From an uncultured Bacilli bacterium (GTDB lineage: Bacteria; Bacillota_I; Bacilli_A; RF39; UBA660), in NCBI GenBank assembly GCA_934101425.1, contig CAKOQQ010000001.1, positions 124,001 through 188,000 on the forward strand: DNA of 64,000 bases, in the 5' to 3' direction. The notes beneath the pieces are model-generated. The model saw only the letters and a program-made list of their open reading frames with translations, ran no database searches and was not told the origin of the DNA. Made by a program: the position numbers and the translations under genes. This document shows, piece after piece, positions 28,020 through 36,856 of the stretch. The number at the start of each line of letters is the position of its first letter. The stretch's first letter is position 1.

Positions 28020-28762
28020 AAATATGTGTTTTAGCTAGTGGATCTAAATGTAATGCATCATATTTAGAAACAAATAATAAAAAAATACTTATTGATTTTG
28101 GTACATCCCTTAAATATACTAAAGAAAAATTATATGAGTTAGGCGTAGATATAAAAGATATTGATTATGTTTTTATAACTCATAGTCATGGTGATCATAC
28201 TTATGGTCTTGAAACTTTCGTAAAAAAATATAATGCTAAAATATTTTTGACAGAAAAAATTTATAGTGAATTATCTATTGATATTCCAAATCATGAATTT
28301 ATTGAAGATAAAATAGTTATAGATAGTTTAACAATTGATTTTGTTAGACTATCTCATGATGTTAAAGAAATATTAGGTTATATATTTATGGAAGATGAAA
28401 AGAAATTAGTATATATAACTGATACTGGTTATATAAATAGAAAATACTTTGATAAATTAAGCAATGCTGATTGTTATGTTATAGAAAGTAATCATGATGT
28501 AGAAATGCTTATGAATGGTAGATATCAATATTATACTAAGATAAGAATAGTTGGGGATAAAGGTCATTTATCTAATGAAAAATCTAGTGAATTTATAAGT
28601 GAAGTAATTGGAAAACATACTAAAAATGTTATATTGATTCATTTAAGTGAAGAAAATAATACCAAAGAGTTAGCTAGAAATTCTTTAGAAAGTAGAATAC
28701 ATGGTGCATCTAATATATATATATCTACTCAGAAAGAAAGAACGGATTTGATCACTGTATGA
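28016..28762 (+). CDS. walJ: WalJ/YycJ family metallo-beta-lactamase-fold hydrolase
   Basis: The 248-residue protein has the metallo-beta-lactamase metal motif HSHGDH at about residues 57-62 and the N-terminal LASGSKCNASYLE typical of YycJ. In Bacillus WalJ is encoded with the WalRK wall-stress system and affects coordination of wall metabolism with replication, probably as a 5'-3' nuclease. Here the walR and walK genes are absent, but the walJ-rlmH pairing remains. Overlaps on both sides indicate an operon. Confidence 0.93.
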   Translation: MKICVLASGSKCNASYLETNNKKILIDFGTSLKYTKEKLYELGVDIKDIDYVFITHSHGDHTYGLETFVKKYNAKIFLTEKIYSELSIDIPNHEFIEDKIVIDSLTIDFVRLSHDVKEILGYIFMEDEKKLVYITDTGYINRKYFDKLSNADCYVIESNHDVEMLMNGRYQYYTKIRIVGDKGHLSNEKSSEFISEVIGKHTKNVILIHLSEENNTKELARNSLESRIHGASNIYISTQKERTDLITV

Positions 28763-29214
28763 TAAAAATACTTTGTGTTGGTTCATTAAAAGAAAGATTT
28801 TATACACAAGCAGTTAATGAATATGTAAAAAGATTAAAAAAATATACTAAATTACAGATGATAGAATTAGATGATGAAAGTATAGGTACTACTGAACAAA
28901 TAATAAATAAAGAATCTAAAAAAATATTAGAACATATTAAAGAAGAAGATTTTACTATTTTATTAGATTTAAAAGGTATTACTGTTGATAGTTTAGAATT
29001 TGCAGAAAGATTAAGAAAATTATCTTGGCAATATAAAAATATTGTATTTATAATTGGTGGATCTTATGGTGTTACTGAAGAAGTAAGGGAAAATGTAAAA
29101 GTTGTAATGGCTTTTTCAAAATTAACTTTTCCACATCAACTATTCAGAGTTATATTATTAGAACAAATTTATAGAGCGTTTAGAATTAATTCTAATGAAT
29201 CTTATCATAAATAG
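28759..29214 (+). CDS. rlmH: 23S rRNA (pseudouridine-1915-N3)-methyltransferase RlmH
   Basis: The 151-residue SPOUT methyltransferase has the knot motifs FTILLDLKG, FIIGGSYGV and the C-terminal LTFPHQLFRVILLEQIYRAF...YHK, nearly invariant in RlmH. It methylates pseudouridine 1915 in helix 69 of 23S rRNA. Four-base overlap with walJ. Confidence 0.98.
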   Translation: MIKILCVGSLKERFYTQAVNEYVKRLKKYTKLQMIELDDESIGTTEQIINKESKKILEHIKEEDFTILLDLKGITVDSLEFAERLRKLSWQYKNIVFIIGGSYGVTEEVRENVKVVMAFSKLTFPHQLFRVILLEQIYRAFRINSNESYHK

Positions 29215-29261
29215 GTATAAAAACTTTAAATTATTATCAATATGTTATTGGAGATGATAAT

Positions 29262-29762
29262 TTGAAGAATTTTATACTTATTTTTTTAATTATAATTATA
29301 TATATTTTTATTGGTGGAAAAGCGGAAAATGTAACTATACCTGATGAAGCTATAAGATTTAGGATAATAGCTAATAGTGATAGCAAGGAAGATCAAAAAT
29401 TAAAAATGGATATTGCTTTAAAAGTAGAAGAAAAATTATATACATTACTTAAAGATACAAAAGGAATAGGTGACGCTAGAAAAATAATTACAGAAAATTT
29501 ATATGAAATAGAAAATATAGTAAAAGGTTTTACTAATAATTATAATATCAATTATGGAAATAATTATTTTCCTAGTAAAGAGTATAAAGGTATTAAATAT
29601 GATGCTGGTAATTATGAATCACTTCTTATTACATTAGGTGCTGCATCTGGTAAAAATTGGTGGTGTGTATTATTTCCGCCATTATGTTTAATGGAAGCTA
29701 ATGAAAGTGAAACTTATGAGTATAAGCTTTTTGTTAAAGAGATATTTGATAAATATTTGTAA
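29262..29762 (+). CDS. spoIIR: Stage II sporulation protein R (SpoIIR)
   Basis: Start is TTG 29262 after GGAGATGAT. The 166-residue protein has an N-terminal hydrophobic export segment and the SpoIIR signatures AIRFRIIANSDSKEDQKLK and NWWCVLFPPLC. SpoIIR is made in the forespore and secreted into the intermembrane space to trigger SpoIIGA, which processes pro-sigma-E in the mother cell. It is shorter than Bacillus SpoIIR (about 224 residues). With the BofA-like protein it points to sporulation capacity, though orphan copies occur in non-sporulating relatives. Confidence 0.93.
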   Translation: MKNFILIFLIIIIYIFIGGKAENVTIPDEAIRFRIIANSDSKEDQKLKMDIALKVEEKLYTLLKDTKGIGDARKIITENLYEIENIVKGFTNNYNINYGNNYFPSKEYKGIKYDAGNYESLLITLGAASGKNWWCVLFPPLCLMEANESETYEYKLFVKEIFDKYL

Positions 29763-29799
29763 ATATTTGAATAAAATATAATAGCATTTACATTAATAT

Positions 29800-29828
29800 T
29801 TGCTTTTAAATAAAAAAAACTATATAAT
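29800..29828 (+). promoter_or_regulatory. Promoter of fba-murA
   Basis: TTGCTT (29800-29805), 17-bp spacer, TATAAT (29823-29828), 15 bases before the fba start codon. Confidence 0.75.
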
Positions 29829-29843
29829 TAATATGGTGATAAT

Positions 29844-30695
29844 ATGATAATGAATATGGAAGAAATGCTAAAAAAAGCACAAAGTGGGAAATATGCTGTT
29901 CCACAATTTAATGTTAATAATCTTGAATGGGCAAAATTTATATTAGAAGAATGTGAAGCAAATAAAAGTCCTGTTATTTTAGGTATAAGTGAAGGTGCTA
30001 TAAAGTATATGGGTGGTTATAAAACTGTTGCAAATATGCTTAAAGCTTTAATTGCAGATTTAAAAATAACTATTCCAGTCGCTATTCACTTAGATCATGG
30101 CAGTAGTGTCGAAAGTTGTTTAAGTGCTATTTCAGCAGGATTTAGTTCGGTAATGATAGATGCTTCTAGAAATTCATTAGATTTAAATATAGAATTAACA
30201 AGCAAAGTTGTAAAAGTGGCACATAAATATAGTGTTACTGTTGAAAGTGAAGTTGGTACTATTAGTGGTAGTGAAGATGGTATAACTGGAAGTGAAACAT
30301 TTGCTACTATAGAAGAATGTATGGCAATGTATAATAAAACAAAAATTGATGCATTAGCTCCAGCTTTAGGTAGTGTTCATGGTTTATATAAAGGAGAACC
30401 TAATTTACAATTTAAAAGAATGGTGGAAATATCAAATAAGATTCCAACTCCTTTAGTATTACATGGCGGATCAGGTATTCCTGATGATAAAATAAGAGAA
30501 GCTATAAACTGTGGCATTACTAAAATAAATGTAAATACTGAATTACAAATTGCTTGGGCAAAAGATGTTAGACATTTTTTAGCTACTGATAGTCGTACTT
30601 ATGATCCTAGAAAAATTATAAAAGCAGGGGAAAAAGGATTAAAGAAAACGGTAAGAGAAAAGATTTTGTTATTTGGATCTAACGAAAAAGCATAG
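29844..30695 (+). CDS. fba: Class II fructose-bisphosphate aldolase
   Basis: The 283-residue zinc enzyme begins with the family pattern MEEMLKKAQ..YAVPQFNVNN. The catalytic Asp and first zinc His are in HLDHGSS (about residues 81-87). Further zinc histidines are in GSVHGLYKG and VLHGGSGIP, and the substrate-binding KINVNTE follows. It splits fructose-1,6-bisphosphate to triose phosphates in glycolysis. ATG 29844 follows GGTGAT; ATGs at 29850 and 29856 are alternatives. The fba-murA order is found in Bacillus too (fbaA-...-murAB). Confidence 0.97.
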   Translation: MIMNMEEMLKKAQSGKYAVPQFNVNNLEWAKFILEECEANKSPVILGISEGAIKYMGGYKTVANMLKALIADLKITIPVAIHLDHGSSVESCLSAISAGFSSVMIDASRNSLDLNIELTSKVVKVAHKYSVTVESEVGTISGSEDGITGSETFATIEECMAMYNKTKIDALAPALGSVHGLYKGEPNLQFKRMVEISNKIPTPLVLHGGSGIPDDKIREAINCGITKINVNTELQIAWAKDVRHFLATDSRTYDPRKIIKAGEKGLKKTVREKILLFGSNEKA

Positions 30696-30704
30696 GAGGT
30701 ATGT

Positions 30705-31961
30705 ATGATAAGATTAAAAATAGAAGGAAATAGAATGCTTAGTGGTACTATTAAAGTTAGTGGTGCTAAAAATAGTGCAGTAGCACTTATTCCTGCTTCA
30801 TTACTTGCTGATGACTTAGTTACTATAGATAATGTTCCAAATATATCTGATATTGATGCTTTAGATGAAATTTTAAAATATTTAGGAGCTACTGTAACTA
30901 GAGATGGCAATTTAATGAAGATTGATCCTTCTACTATTACAAATAAAGAAATTCCGGAAAATGTTTCTACAAAGTTAAGAGCATCATATTATTTTATGGC
31001 AGCATTACTTGGAAAATATAAGAATGTTGAAATGTATTTTCCAGGAGGATGTAATATAGGTGCTAGACCAATAGATCAAACTTTAAAAGCTTTTAGAGCT
31101 TTAGGAGCTACTGTAGAAGAAAATAATAATAAATATAAAATATATGCTAAAGAACTTATAGGTAACGATATATATTTAGATATGCCTTCAGTTGGTGCAA
31201 CTATAAATGCTATGCTTGCTGCTTCTAAAGCAAAAGGTGAAACTAATATTTATAATGCTGCAAAAGAACCAGAAATAGTTAATATAGCTACATTCTTAAA
31301 TAATATGGGAGCTAATATTAGAGGTGCAGGGACTAGTGAAATTAAGATAATTGGAGTAGAACATCTACATGGTTGTTTTACAGAAGTAATACCTGATCGT
31401 ATAGAAGCTGGCACGTATGTAATTGCTGGAGCTTTAATGGGAAATAATTTAAAAGTAGATAATCTAATACCTGATCATATTGATGCCTTATTAAATAAAT
31501 TAAAAGAAATGGGCGTTAATATGACTATCAATAAAGATAATATAATAATTTCCCAAACTAATAATTTAAAGGGTGTTAGTGTAAGAACATTAGGTTATCC
31601 AGGATTTGCTACAGACTTACAACAACCTTTAACTGTTTTATTAGCTAAATGTAATGGTACCTCTACCTTAGAAGAAACTATTTATGAAAATAGATTTCAA
31701 AATATTGAATATTTAAATAAGTTAGGTGCTAATATAGAATTTATAAACAATAGAAATATTAAAATATTTGGACCATGTAATTATGTTGGTACTTTAGTAA
31801 AAGCTACAGATTTAAGAGCAGGAGCTTGTCTAGTATTAGCTGGTTTAGCAGCAACTGGAGAAACTATTATTGAAGAAGCACAACATATATTAAGAGGATA
31901 TGAAGATATTCAAAATAAATTAAATAATGTTGGTGCTAATTTAAAAGTAGAAGAAATATAA
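30705..31961 (+). CDS. murA: UDP-N-acetylglucosamine 1-carboxyvinyltransferase
   Basis: The 418-residue enzyme has the inside-out alpha/beta barrel pattern. SGAKNSAVALIPA holds the PEP/substrate Lys-Asn. The active-site cysteine is present in PGGCNIGARPID, so the protein should be fosfomycin-sensitive in principle. DLRAGACLVLAGL is near the C-terminus. MurA commits UDP-GlcNAc to peptidoglycan synthesis, evidence that this AT-rich organism keeps a wall. A strong AGGAGG lies 4 bases upstream. Confidence 0.98.
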   Translation: MIRLKIEGNRMLSGTIKVSGAKNSAVALIPASLLADDLVTIDNVPNISDIDALDEILKYLGATVTRDGNLMKIDPSTITNKEIPENVSTKLRASYYFMAALLGKYKNVEMYFPGGCNIGARPIDQTLKAFRALGATVEENNNKYKIYAKELIGNDIYLDMPSVGATINAMLAASKAKGETNIYNAAKEPEIVNIATFLNNMGANIRGAGTSEIKIIGVEHLHGCFTEVIPDRIEAGTYVIAGALMGNNLKVDNLIPDHIDALLNKLKEMGVNMTINKDNIIISQTNNLKGVSVRTLGYPGFATDLQQPLTVLLAKCNGTSTLEETIYENRFQNIEYLNKLGANIEFINNRNIKIFGPCNYVGTLVKATDLRAGACLVLAGLAATGETIIEEAQHILRGYEDIQNKLNNVGANLKVEEI

Positions 31962-31977
31962 TTATATAGGTGATTAT

Positions 31978-32685
31978 ATGAAAAAAGTTATTCCTATAGT
32001 TATTACTGTATTAGTAGTATTTTTAACCTTTCTAATATATAAAGTTTTTGATGATAAAAAGATATATTATTTAGCATTAGGTGATTCATTAGCTGCTGGT
32101 AGGGATTCTTATGGAAATTATGGCGCTGGTTATAGCGATTACATAAATGAATATTTAGAGGTTAATGATAAGTTAGATAAATTTGTAAAAGATTTTGCAG
32201 TTAGTGGTTATAAAGTTGATGATTTAATAAATGATATAAATAATAATAAGGAAATAACTTTAAATAATAAAAAAATATATTTAAAAAATGCTTTAGTAAA
32301 AGCAAATCTAATAACTTTATCTATTGGATCTAATGATGTTATTAGAGCTTTCAAATCTAATAGTGATTTAGATGAAGCAATAACTAATACTTTAGGTAAA
32401 GTAAATGAATTACTTGAAATACTTAGAGTTTACAATAAAGATACTATAGTAGTAACTAGTTATTATAATCCATATTATTTTAATATAAAATGGAATAGTA
32501 AAATAGCAAATGCTAATACAAAACTAAAACAATTATGTAAAAAGTATGATATAATTTATGTGGATATATATTCATTATTTCAAAATAGTGAATATTTACC
32601 AAATGCATTAGATCCTCATCCTTCAAGTTTAGGATATAAAAAGATTAGTGATCTAATAATAAATGAATTAGGAGATGAATTATGA
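31978..32685 (+). CDS. SGNH/GDSL-family esterase, membrane-anchored or secreted
   Basis: The 235-residue protein has an N-terminal hydrophobic segment (about 4-22) and all SGNH blocks. Block I is LGDSLAAG with the nucleophile Ser, block II the Gly of AVSGYK, block III SIGSNDV, and block V DPHPSSLGY with the Asp-His pair. Members deacylate lipids or cell-wall sugars; the substrate here is unknown. It overlaps the next gene by four bases. Confidence 0.9.
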   Translation: MKKVIPIVITVLVVFLTFLIYKVFDDKKIYYLALGDSLAAGRDSYGNYGAGYSDYINEYLEVNDKLDKFVKDFAVSGYKVDDLINDINNNKEITLNNKKIYLKNALVKANLITLSIGSNDVIRAFKSNSDLDEAITNTLGKVNELLEILRVYNKDTIVVTSYYNPYYFNIKWNSKIANANTKLKQLCKKYDIIYVDIYSLFQNSEYLPNALDPHPSSLGYKKISDLIINELGDEL

Positions 32686-33326
32686 ATTATAACAGAATAT
32701 TTAGCAATGTATTTAAATGGATGTTTATAGGTTTACTTGTTTCTTTTGGAACTTCTTTATATGTAGCTAGTAATGAAACTATGTTAATGAATATCTATAG
32801 TACAGGTACTTATTGGATTATAACTATATTTGAATTAATATTAGTTATAGCTTTATCAGCACTTGTAAATAAATTAAGTTATATGTCAGGTGTAGTATTA
32901 TATTTACTATATTGTTTTACATCAGGGCTTACTTTATCATCTATATGTTATGTATATGATTTAACAAGTGTGTTCTATACATTTATGGCAACAGCTATAA
33001 TGTTTGGTTTAATGGCATTATATGGACATAAAACTAATAAAGATTTAACTAAATTAGGAACAATATTATTATTTGCTCTTATACCTATACTTTTAGTATC
33101 AATAATAAATATATTTATTGGTAATGAAGTAATAGAAATTATTGTATCAGTAATTATCATTTTAATCTTTTGTGGTGTTACTGCTTATGATATTCAAAAA
33201 ATCAAAAAATTATATGAACTTGGATATGATGAAAAGAAATTAGGTATAATTGGAGCTTTAGATTTATATTTAGATTTTATAAATATATTCTTACAACTTA
33301 TAAAATACATTGGAAAAGAAAGATAA
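32682..33326 (+). CDS. Bax inhibitor-1/YccA family membrane protein
   Basis: The 214-residue protein has seven hydrophobic segments and the family C-terminus TAYDIQKIKKLYELG...GALDLYLDFINIFLQLI. Bacterial members (YetJ, YccA) are proton-sensitive calcium leak channels or FtsH modulators; ftsH is 5 kb downstream. The aspartates of the YetJ pH sensor region appear conserved (AYD, YLDF). It is co-transcribed with the SGNH esterase. Confidence 0.9.
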   Translation: MNYNRIFSNVFKWMFIGLLVSFGTSLYVASNETMLMNIYSTGTYWIITIFELILVIALSALVNKLSYMSGVVLYLLYCFTSGLTLSSICYVYDLTSVFYTFMATAIMFGLMALYGHKTNKDLTKLGTILLFALIPILLVSIINIFIGNEVIEIIVSVIIILIFCGVTAYDIQKIKKLYELGYDEKKLGIIGALDLYLDFINIFLQLIKYIGKER

Positions 33327-33340
33327 TTAGTCTTTCTTTT
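33314..33340 (+). terminator. Intrinsic terminator after the Bax inhibitor-like gene
   Basis: Perfect 10-bp arms AAAAGAAAGA/TCTTTCTTTT with a 7-nt loop; the stop codon is in the loop. Confidence 0.75.
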
Positions 33341-33343
33341 AAT

Positions 33344-33371
33344 TTGACAAAATATACTATTATGTTATAAT
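33344..33371 (+). promoter_or_regulatory. Strong promoter of the kinase-like gene
   Basis: TTGACA (33344-33349), 16-bp spacer ending in TGT, TATAAT (33366-33371): consensus -35 plus extended -10. Confidence 0.85.
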
Positions 33372-33390
33372 ACCCGCATCAGGAGATATT

Positions 33391-34083
33391 ATGGAAGAAA
33401 TAGTATTTAAGCCAAAAGATGTAAAAAGATTATTTAAGTATGGTAAATCTATTTGTGAAGGAAAAAATATATATCATATAGGTGATGATTTACTAAAATT
33501 TTATATTAGAGATTACTCTAGTCGTAAAGGTTTTTATTATGATTTTTTTATAAATATGGTTGATAAAGAACAAATAGAGTGGTTATCTAGTTTAAGAAGC
33601 TTAATTACTTCATCGAAACTTCCTAGAGGTATTATTTCTTGCCAAGATGAAGCAGTGGGGGTATTATATGACTATTTTGATGGTTATGTTTCTTTTAAGG
33701 AATTATCAAGCGAAGATAAAGAACTAATTTTTAGTAATTTAAAAAGTGCCATAGAAAAGAATAGAGAACTAATGATGTATGGTGTTTTTAATACTGATTT
33801 AATTGCTCAAAATATTTTATATAGAGGTAATGATGTAGAACTTATTGATTTAGATGGTAGATATGTTAAAGGGGATTACCATTTTGCACCAAAAGTTCAT
33901 AGTGCATTATTGCATACTATTTACGATGTTTTATCATCTAAAATAGAGACTCAATATACAGCTGATGACTTAAGAAGACTTAAAGAAGAATTATATTACA
34001 TGATGGGAATGAATTCTACAGTAATAGAAAGGTTTCCATATGATGTAGTAGATAAAGTAGAAAAAGCGAAAATAATTAAATAG
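33391..34083 (+). CDS. Kinase-fold-like protein of unknown function
   Basis: I do not recognise a named family. The 230-residue soluble protein has a segment [14 protein letters not shown] (about 134-147) followed by [10 protein letters not shown] (about 151-160). This resembles the catalytic loop (HxDLxxxN) and metal-binding DFG-like motif of protein/aminoglycoside kinases, except that the usual His of the loop is Asn. It has a consensus promoter, so it may be well expressed, and stands alone before rpmE. Kinase, pseudokinase and unrelated folds all remain possible. Confidence 0.55.
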   Translation: MEEIVFKPKDVKRLFKYGKSICEGKNIYHIGDDLLKFYIRDYSSRKGFYYDFFINMVDKEQIEWLSSLRSLITSSKLPRGIISCQDEAVGVLYDYFDGYVSFKELSSEDKELIFSNLKSAIEKNRELMMYGVFNTDLIAQNILYRGNDVELIDLDGRYVKGDYHFAPKVHSALLHTIYDVLSSKIETQYTADDLRRLKEELYYMMGMNSTVIERFPYDVVDKVEKAKIIK

Positions 34084-34086
34084 TAC

Positions 34087-34115
34087 TTGAAATATTTTTA
34101 AATAATTGTTATAAT
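34087..34115 (+). promoter_or_regulatory. Promoter of rpmE
   Basis: TTGAAA (34087-34092), 17-bp spacer ending in TGT, TATAAT (34110-34115): extended -10. Confidence 0.85.
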
Positions 34116-34169
34116 ATGTTAGCAAATCAAATTTCTATGATTACTAAATCATGGCGGAAGGAGAATATT

Positions 34170-34373
34170 ATGAAAAAAGAAAAACACAATAATTATGTAG
34201 AAACTAAAGTTACTTGTGCTTGTGGAAATACTTTTACAGTATATTCAAATAAACCAACATTAACTTTAGAAGTTTGTGACAAATGTCATCCTTTCTTTAC
34301 TGGTGAACAAGGTAAAGTAAGTAAAACTGGTCGTGTTGAAAAATTCAATCGTAAATATGGTTTAAATAAATAA
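34170..34373 (+). CDS. rpmE: 50S ribosomal protein L31, zinc-binding form
   Basis: ATG 34170 is chosen because GGAAGGAGA precedes it. The 67-residue protein has the L31 pattern with cysteines in TCACGNTF and [10 protein letters not shown], which marks the zinc (C+) paralogue. It ends in the conserved [13 protein letters not shown]31 bridges the subunits at the central protuberance. It has its own promoter and terminator. Confidence 0.97.
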   Translation: MKKEKHNNYVETKVTCACGNTFTVYSNKPTLTLEVCDKCHPFFTGEQGKVSKTGRVEKFNRKYGLNK

Positions 34374-34374
34374 G

Positions 34375-34395
34375 CTATCAAATGATAGTTTTTTT
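34375..34395 (+). terminator. Intrinsic terminator after rpmE
   Basis: CTATC/GATAG stem with an AAAT loop and T7. Confidence 0.8.
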
Positions 34396-34405
34396 ATTTA
34401 TTATG

Positions 34406-34414
34406 TGTTATAAT
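34406..34414 (+). promoter_or_regulatory. Extended -10 promoter of the mechanosensitive channel gene
   Basis: TGTTATAAT, extended -10, 26 bases before the ATG. Confidence 0.65.
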
Positions 34415-34439
34415 ATACAAATATTTTTTGGAGGTGACT

Positions 34440-35318
34440 ATGGAAGAAATTATTGAAATATGTAAATATTTATCTAAACTAACTCATATCAATAAAGCTT
34501 ATTTTTTAATTGTGATAGAGCTTTTAGTAACTTATTTTATTATTAAAGTAATAAGATTTATTATTGTAAAAGTATATACTAAGTTTGTAGAAGATGCTAG
34601 AAAAAGATACTTATATAATCAAAAAGTAAATCTAATTTCTAATTTAATATTTGCGGTTATTATATTTTTAATATTAAATCCTTATATGAAGAATGTTATT
34701 ACAATTATTTCTTTTGTATCAGCAGCTCTTACTCTTGCACTTAGAGAAATGATTACTAACTGGTTCGCAGGATTATATATAAAAATTAAAAAGCCTTTTA
34801 AAGTAGAAGATAGAATTGAAATTGATTCTAAAAAAGGTGATGTAATAAATATAAGTGATTTAAGTTTTGAAATGCTTGAAGTTGGTGAAAGAGTATACGG
34901 TGAACAAAGTACTGGTATCATTGTTCATTTGCCTAACTCAATTGTATTTTCAAAACCAATTAAGAATTATAATAAAGCTTTTAAGTATATATGGAATGAA
35001 ATACTTGTAGAAGTTCCATTAGATGCTGATATTGAAAAAACAAAAGATGTTTTATATAAAATTATCAATAAAAATGAGATAGTAAAAAGAATTCCTAAGA
35101 AGATGAGTGATCAAGTTGATGATGTAAGCTTAGAATATCGTATATATTATAATAAATTAAAACCAATTATTTATACTAAAGTAGTTGATAGTCATGTAGA
35201 ATTATATATAAGATATTTAGTACATCCTAAAAAGAATAGAAATGTAGAAAATGAAGTATGGTTAGATATATTAGAAGCTTATAAGAATAAGGAAATAGAG
35301 TTATATAAAAAAGAATGA
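34440..35318 (+). CDS. MscS-family small-conductance mechanosensitive channel
   Basis: ATG 34440 follows GGAGGTGA. The 292-residue protein has three predicted membrane helices (about 20-45, 65-85, 86-110). The pore-lining third helix is FVSAALTLALREMITNWFAG. The beta domain KPFKVEDRIEIDSKKGDVINI and VHLPNSIVFSKPIKNY are MscS hallmarks. It would open under membrane tension to release solutes on hypo-osmotic shock. Confidence 0.93.
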   Translation: MEEIIEICKYLSKLTHINKAYFLIVIELLVTYFIIKVIRFIIVKVYTKFVEDARKRYLYNQKVNLISNLIFAVIIFLILNPYMKNVITIISFVSAALTLALREMITNWFAGLYIKIKKPFKVEDRIEIDSKKGDVINISDLSFEMLEVGERVYGEQSTGIIVHLPNSIVFSKPIKNYNKAFKYIWNEILVEVPLDADIEKTKDVLYKIINKNEIVKRIPKKMSDQVDDVSLEYRIYYNKLKPIIYTKVVDSHVELYIRYLVHPKKNRNVENEVWLDILEAYKNKEIELYKKE

Positions 35319-35339
35319 TATAATGAATATGGTGAGGAT

Positions 35340-36164
35340 ATGAAGTATTCTATAAATGATATAAAGAAGAATTTGGATAGTAATAATTTTAATTTTAAGA
35401 AAAAATTTGGACAAAATTTTATTATTGATGAAAATATAATAAATGGTATTATAAATAAATCAGAAATAGATTCTGATTCTCTTGTTATAGAAATAGGTCC
35501 AGGAGCTGGTTCTTTAACTTATAAGTTATGTAAAATAGCTAAAAATGTATTATGTTATGAAATTGATGATTCACTAAAAGATATATTATCAAGTAATTTA
35601 GAAGAATATAATAATGTGGATATTATATATAAAGATTTTTTAGTAGCTGATGTAAAAAATGATATTAAAAAATATAATTATTCTAAGTTATATGTAGTAG
35701 CAAATTTACCATATTATATTACAACTCCTATTATTAGTAAAATAATAACTGATAAAATAGATGTTGATAAAATAGTGGTTATGGTACAAAAAGAAGTTGG
35801 AGATCGTTTTAGAGCAACTCCAGGAACTAAAGAATATAATTCTCTAAGTATCTTTTTACAATATAATTACAATATAAAAAAGATAATGGAGGTTAGTAAA
35901 AATGTTTTTATACCTAAACCTAATGTCGATAGTATTGTAGTTATGTTTACTAAACATGATAAAGAGTATGTAAAAGATATAGAGTTATTTTATAAATTAG
36001 TAAAAGATAGTTTTGTACAAAAAAGAAAGACACTTAAAAATAATTTAAAGGGTTATGATTTAGATAAAGTAGAAATGGTATTAAAAAAATATGGTTATGA
36101 TTTAAGCGTGAGAGCTGAAAATCTAAGTATTAAAGTATTTATAGATATAGCAAATAATCTATAA
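35340..36164 (+). CDS. rsmA: 16S rRNA (adenine-1518/1519-N6,N6)-dimethyltransferase
   Basis: The 274-residue enzyme opens with the KsgA pattern KKKFGQNFIID. SAM motif I is VIEIGPGAGSLT, and the catalytic motif is NLPYYITTPI. The C-terminal helical domain is present (FVQKRKTLKNNL). It dimethylates two adenines in the 3' terminal helix of 16S rRNA late in 30S assembly. Closely related Erm enzymes methylate 23S rRNA, but FGQNFI and the position among housekeeping genes favour KsgA. Confidence 0.96.
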   Translation: MKYSINDIKKNLDSNNFNFKKKFGQNFIIDENIINGIINKSEIDSDSLVIEIGPGAGSLTYKLCKIAKNVLCYEIDDSLKDILSSNLEEYNNVDIIYKDFLVADVKNDIKKYNYSKLYVVANLPYYITTPIISKIITDKIDVDKIVVMVQKEVGDRFRATPGTKEYNSLSIFLQYNYNIKKIMEVSKNVFIPKPNVDSIVVMFTKHDKEYVKDIELFYKLVKDSFVQKRKTLKNNLKGYDLDKVEMVLKKYGYDLSVRAENLSIKVFIDIANNL

Positions 36165-36204
36165 ATATTTTTTTAAATATGATAAAATATAGTTGGTGGT
36201 TTTT

Positions 36205-36855
36205 TTGATAAATAAAAAATGGGATGAAGTATTATCTAACGAATTTAAAAAGGGTTATTTTAAAAAGCTAGGTATATTTGTAAAAAAAGAATATAATAAA
36301 AAAGAAATATATCCTAAATATAATGATATATTTAATGCTCTAAGATATACGGATTATGATGATGTTAAGGTAGTAATATTAGGGCAAGATCCATATCATG
36401 GATATAATGAAGCTCATGGTCTTTCTTTTTCTGTAAAAAAAGGGACTCCGATGCCACCATCTTTGCAAAATATATTTAAAGAATTGGAAAATGATTTAAA
36501 TATAAAGAAAACTGATAGTGACTTAACTAGTTGGGCAAAACAAGGAGTCTTTTTACTTAATTCTATTATGACAGTAGAAAAAGATAAGCCATTATCACAT
36601 AAAGATAAAGGTTGGGAAATATTTACTGATAATATTATTAAGTGTTTAAATGAAAGAGAAAAACCTATTGTCTTCGTTTTATGGGGCAGTTATGCTAGAA
36701 GTAAGAAAGTGCTAATTACTAATAAGAGACATTTAGTATTAGAAAGTGTTCATCCATCACCACTTTCAGCTTATAGAGGCTTTTTTGGAAGTAAACCATT
36801 CTCTAAAATAAATTCCTTTTTAGAAAAAAATAATATAGAAAAGATTGAGTGGTAA
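36205..36855 (+). CDS. ung: Uracil-DNA glycosylase (family 1)
   Basis: The likely start is TTG 36205, 5 bases after GGTGGT; GTG 36193 overlaps that site. The 216-residue protein has the water-activating motif VVILGQDPYHG (catalytic Asp) and the DNA-intercalation motif HPSPLSAYRGFFG. SFSV and VFVLWGSYA are also conserved. It removes uracil from DNA to start base excision repair. Confidence 0.96.
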   Translation: MINKKWDEVLSNEFKKGYFKKLGIFVKKEYNKKEIYPKYNDIFNALRYTDYDDVKVVILGQDPYHGYNEAHGLSFSVKKGTPMPPSLQNIFKELENDLNIKKTDSDLTSWAKQGVFLLNSIMTVEKDKPLSHKDKGWEIFTDNIIKCLNEREKPIVFVLWGSYARSKKVLITNKRHLVLESVHPSPLSAYRGFFGSKPFSKINSFLEKNNIEKIEW

Positions 36856-36856
36856 T

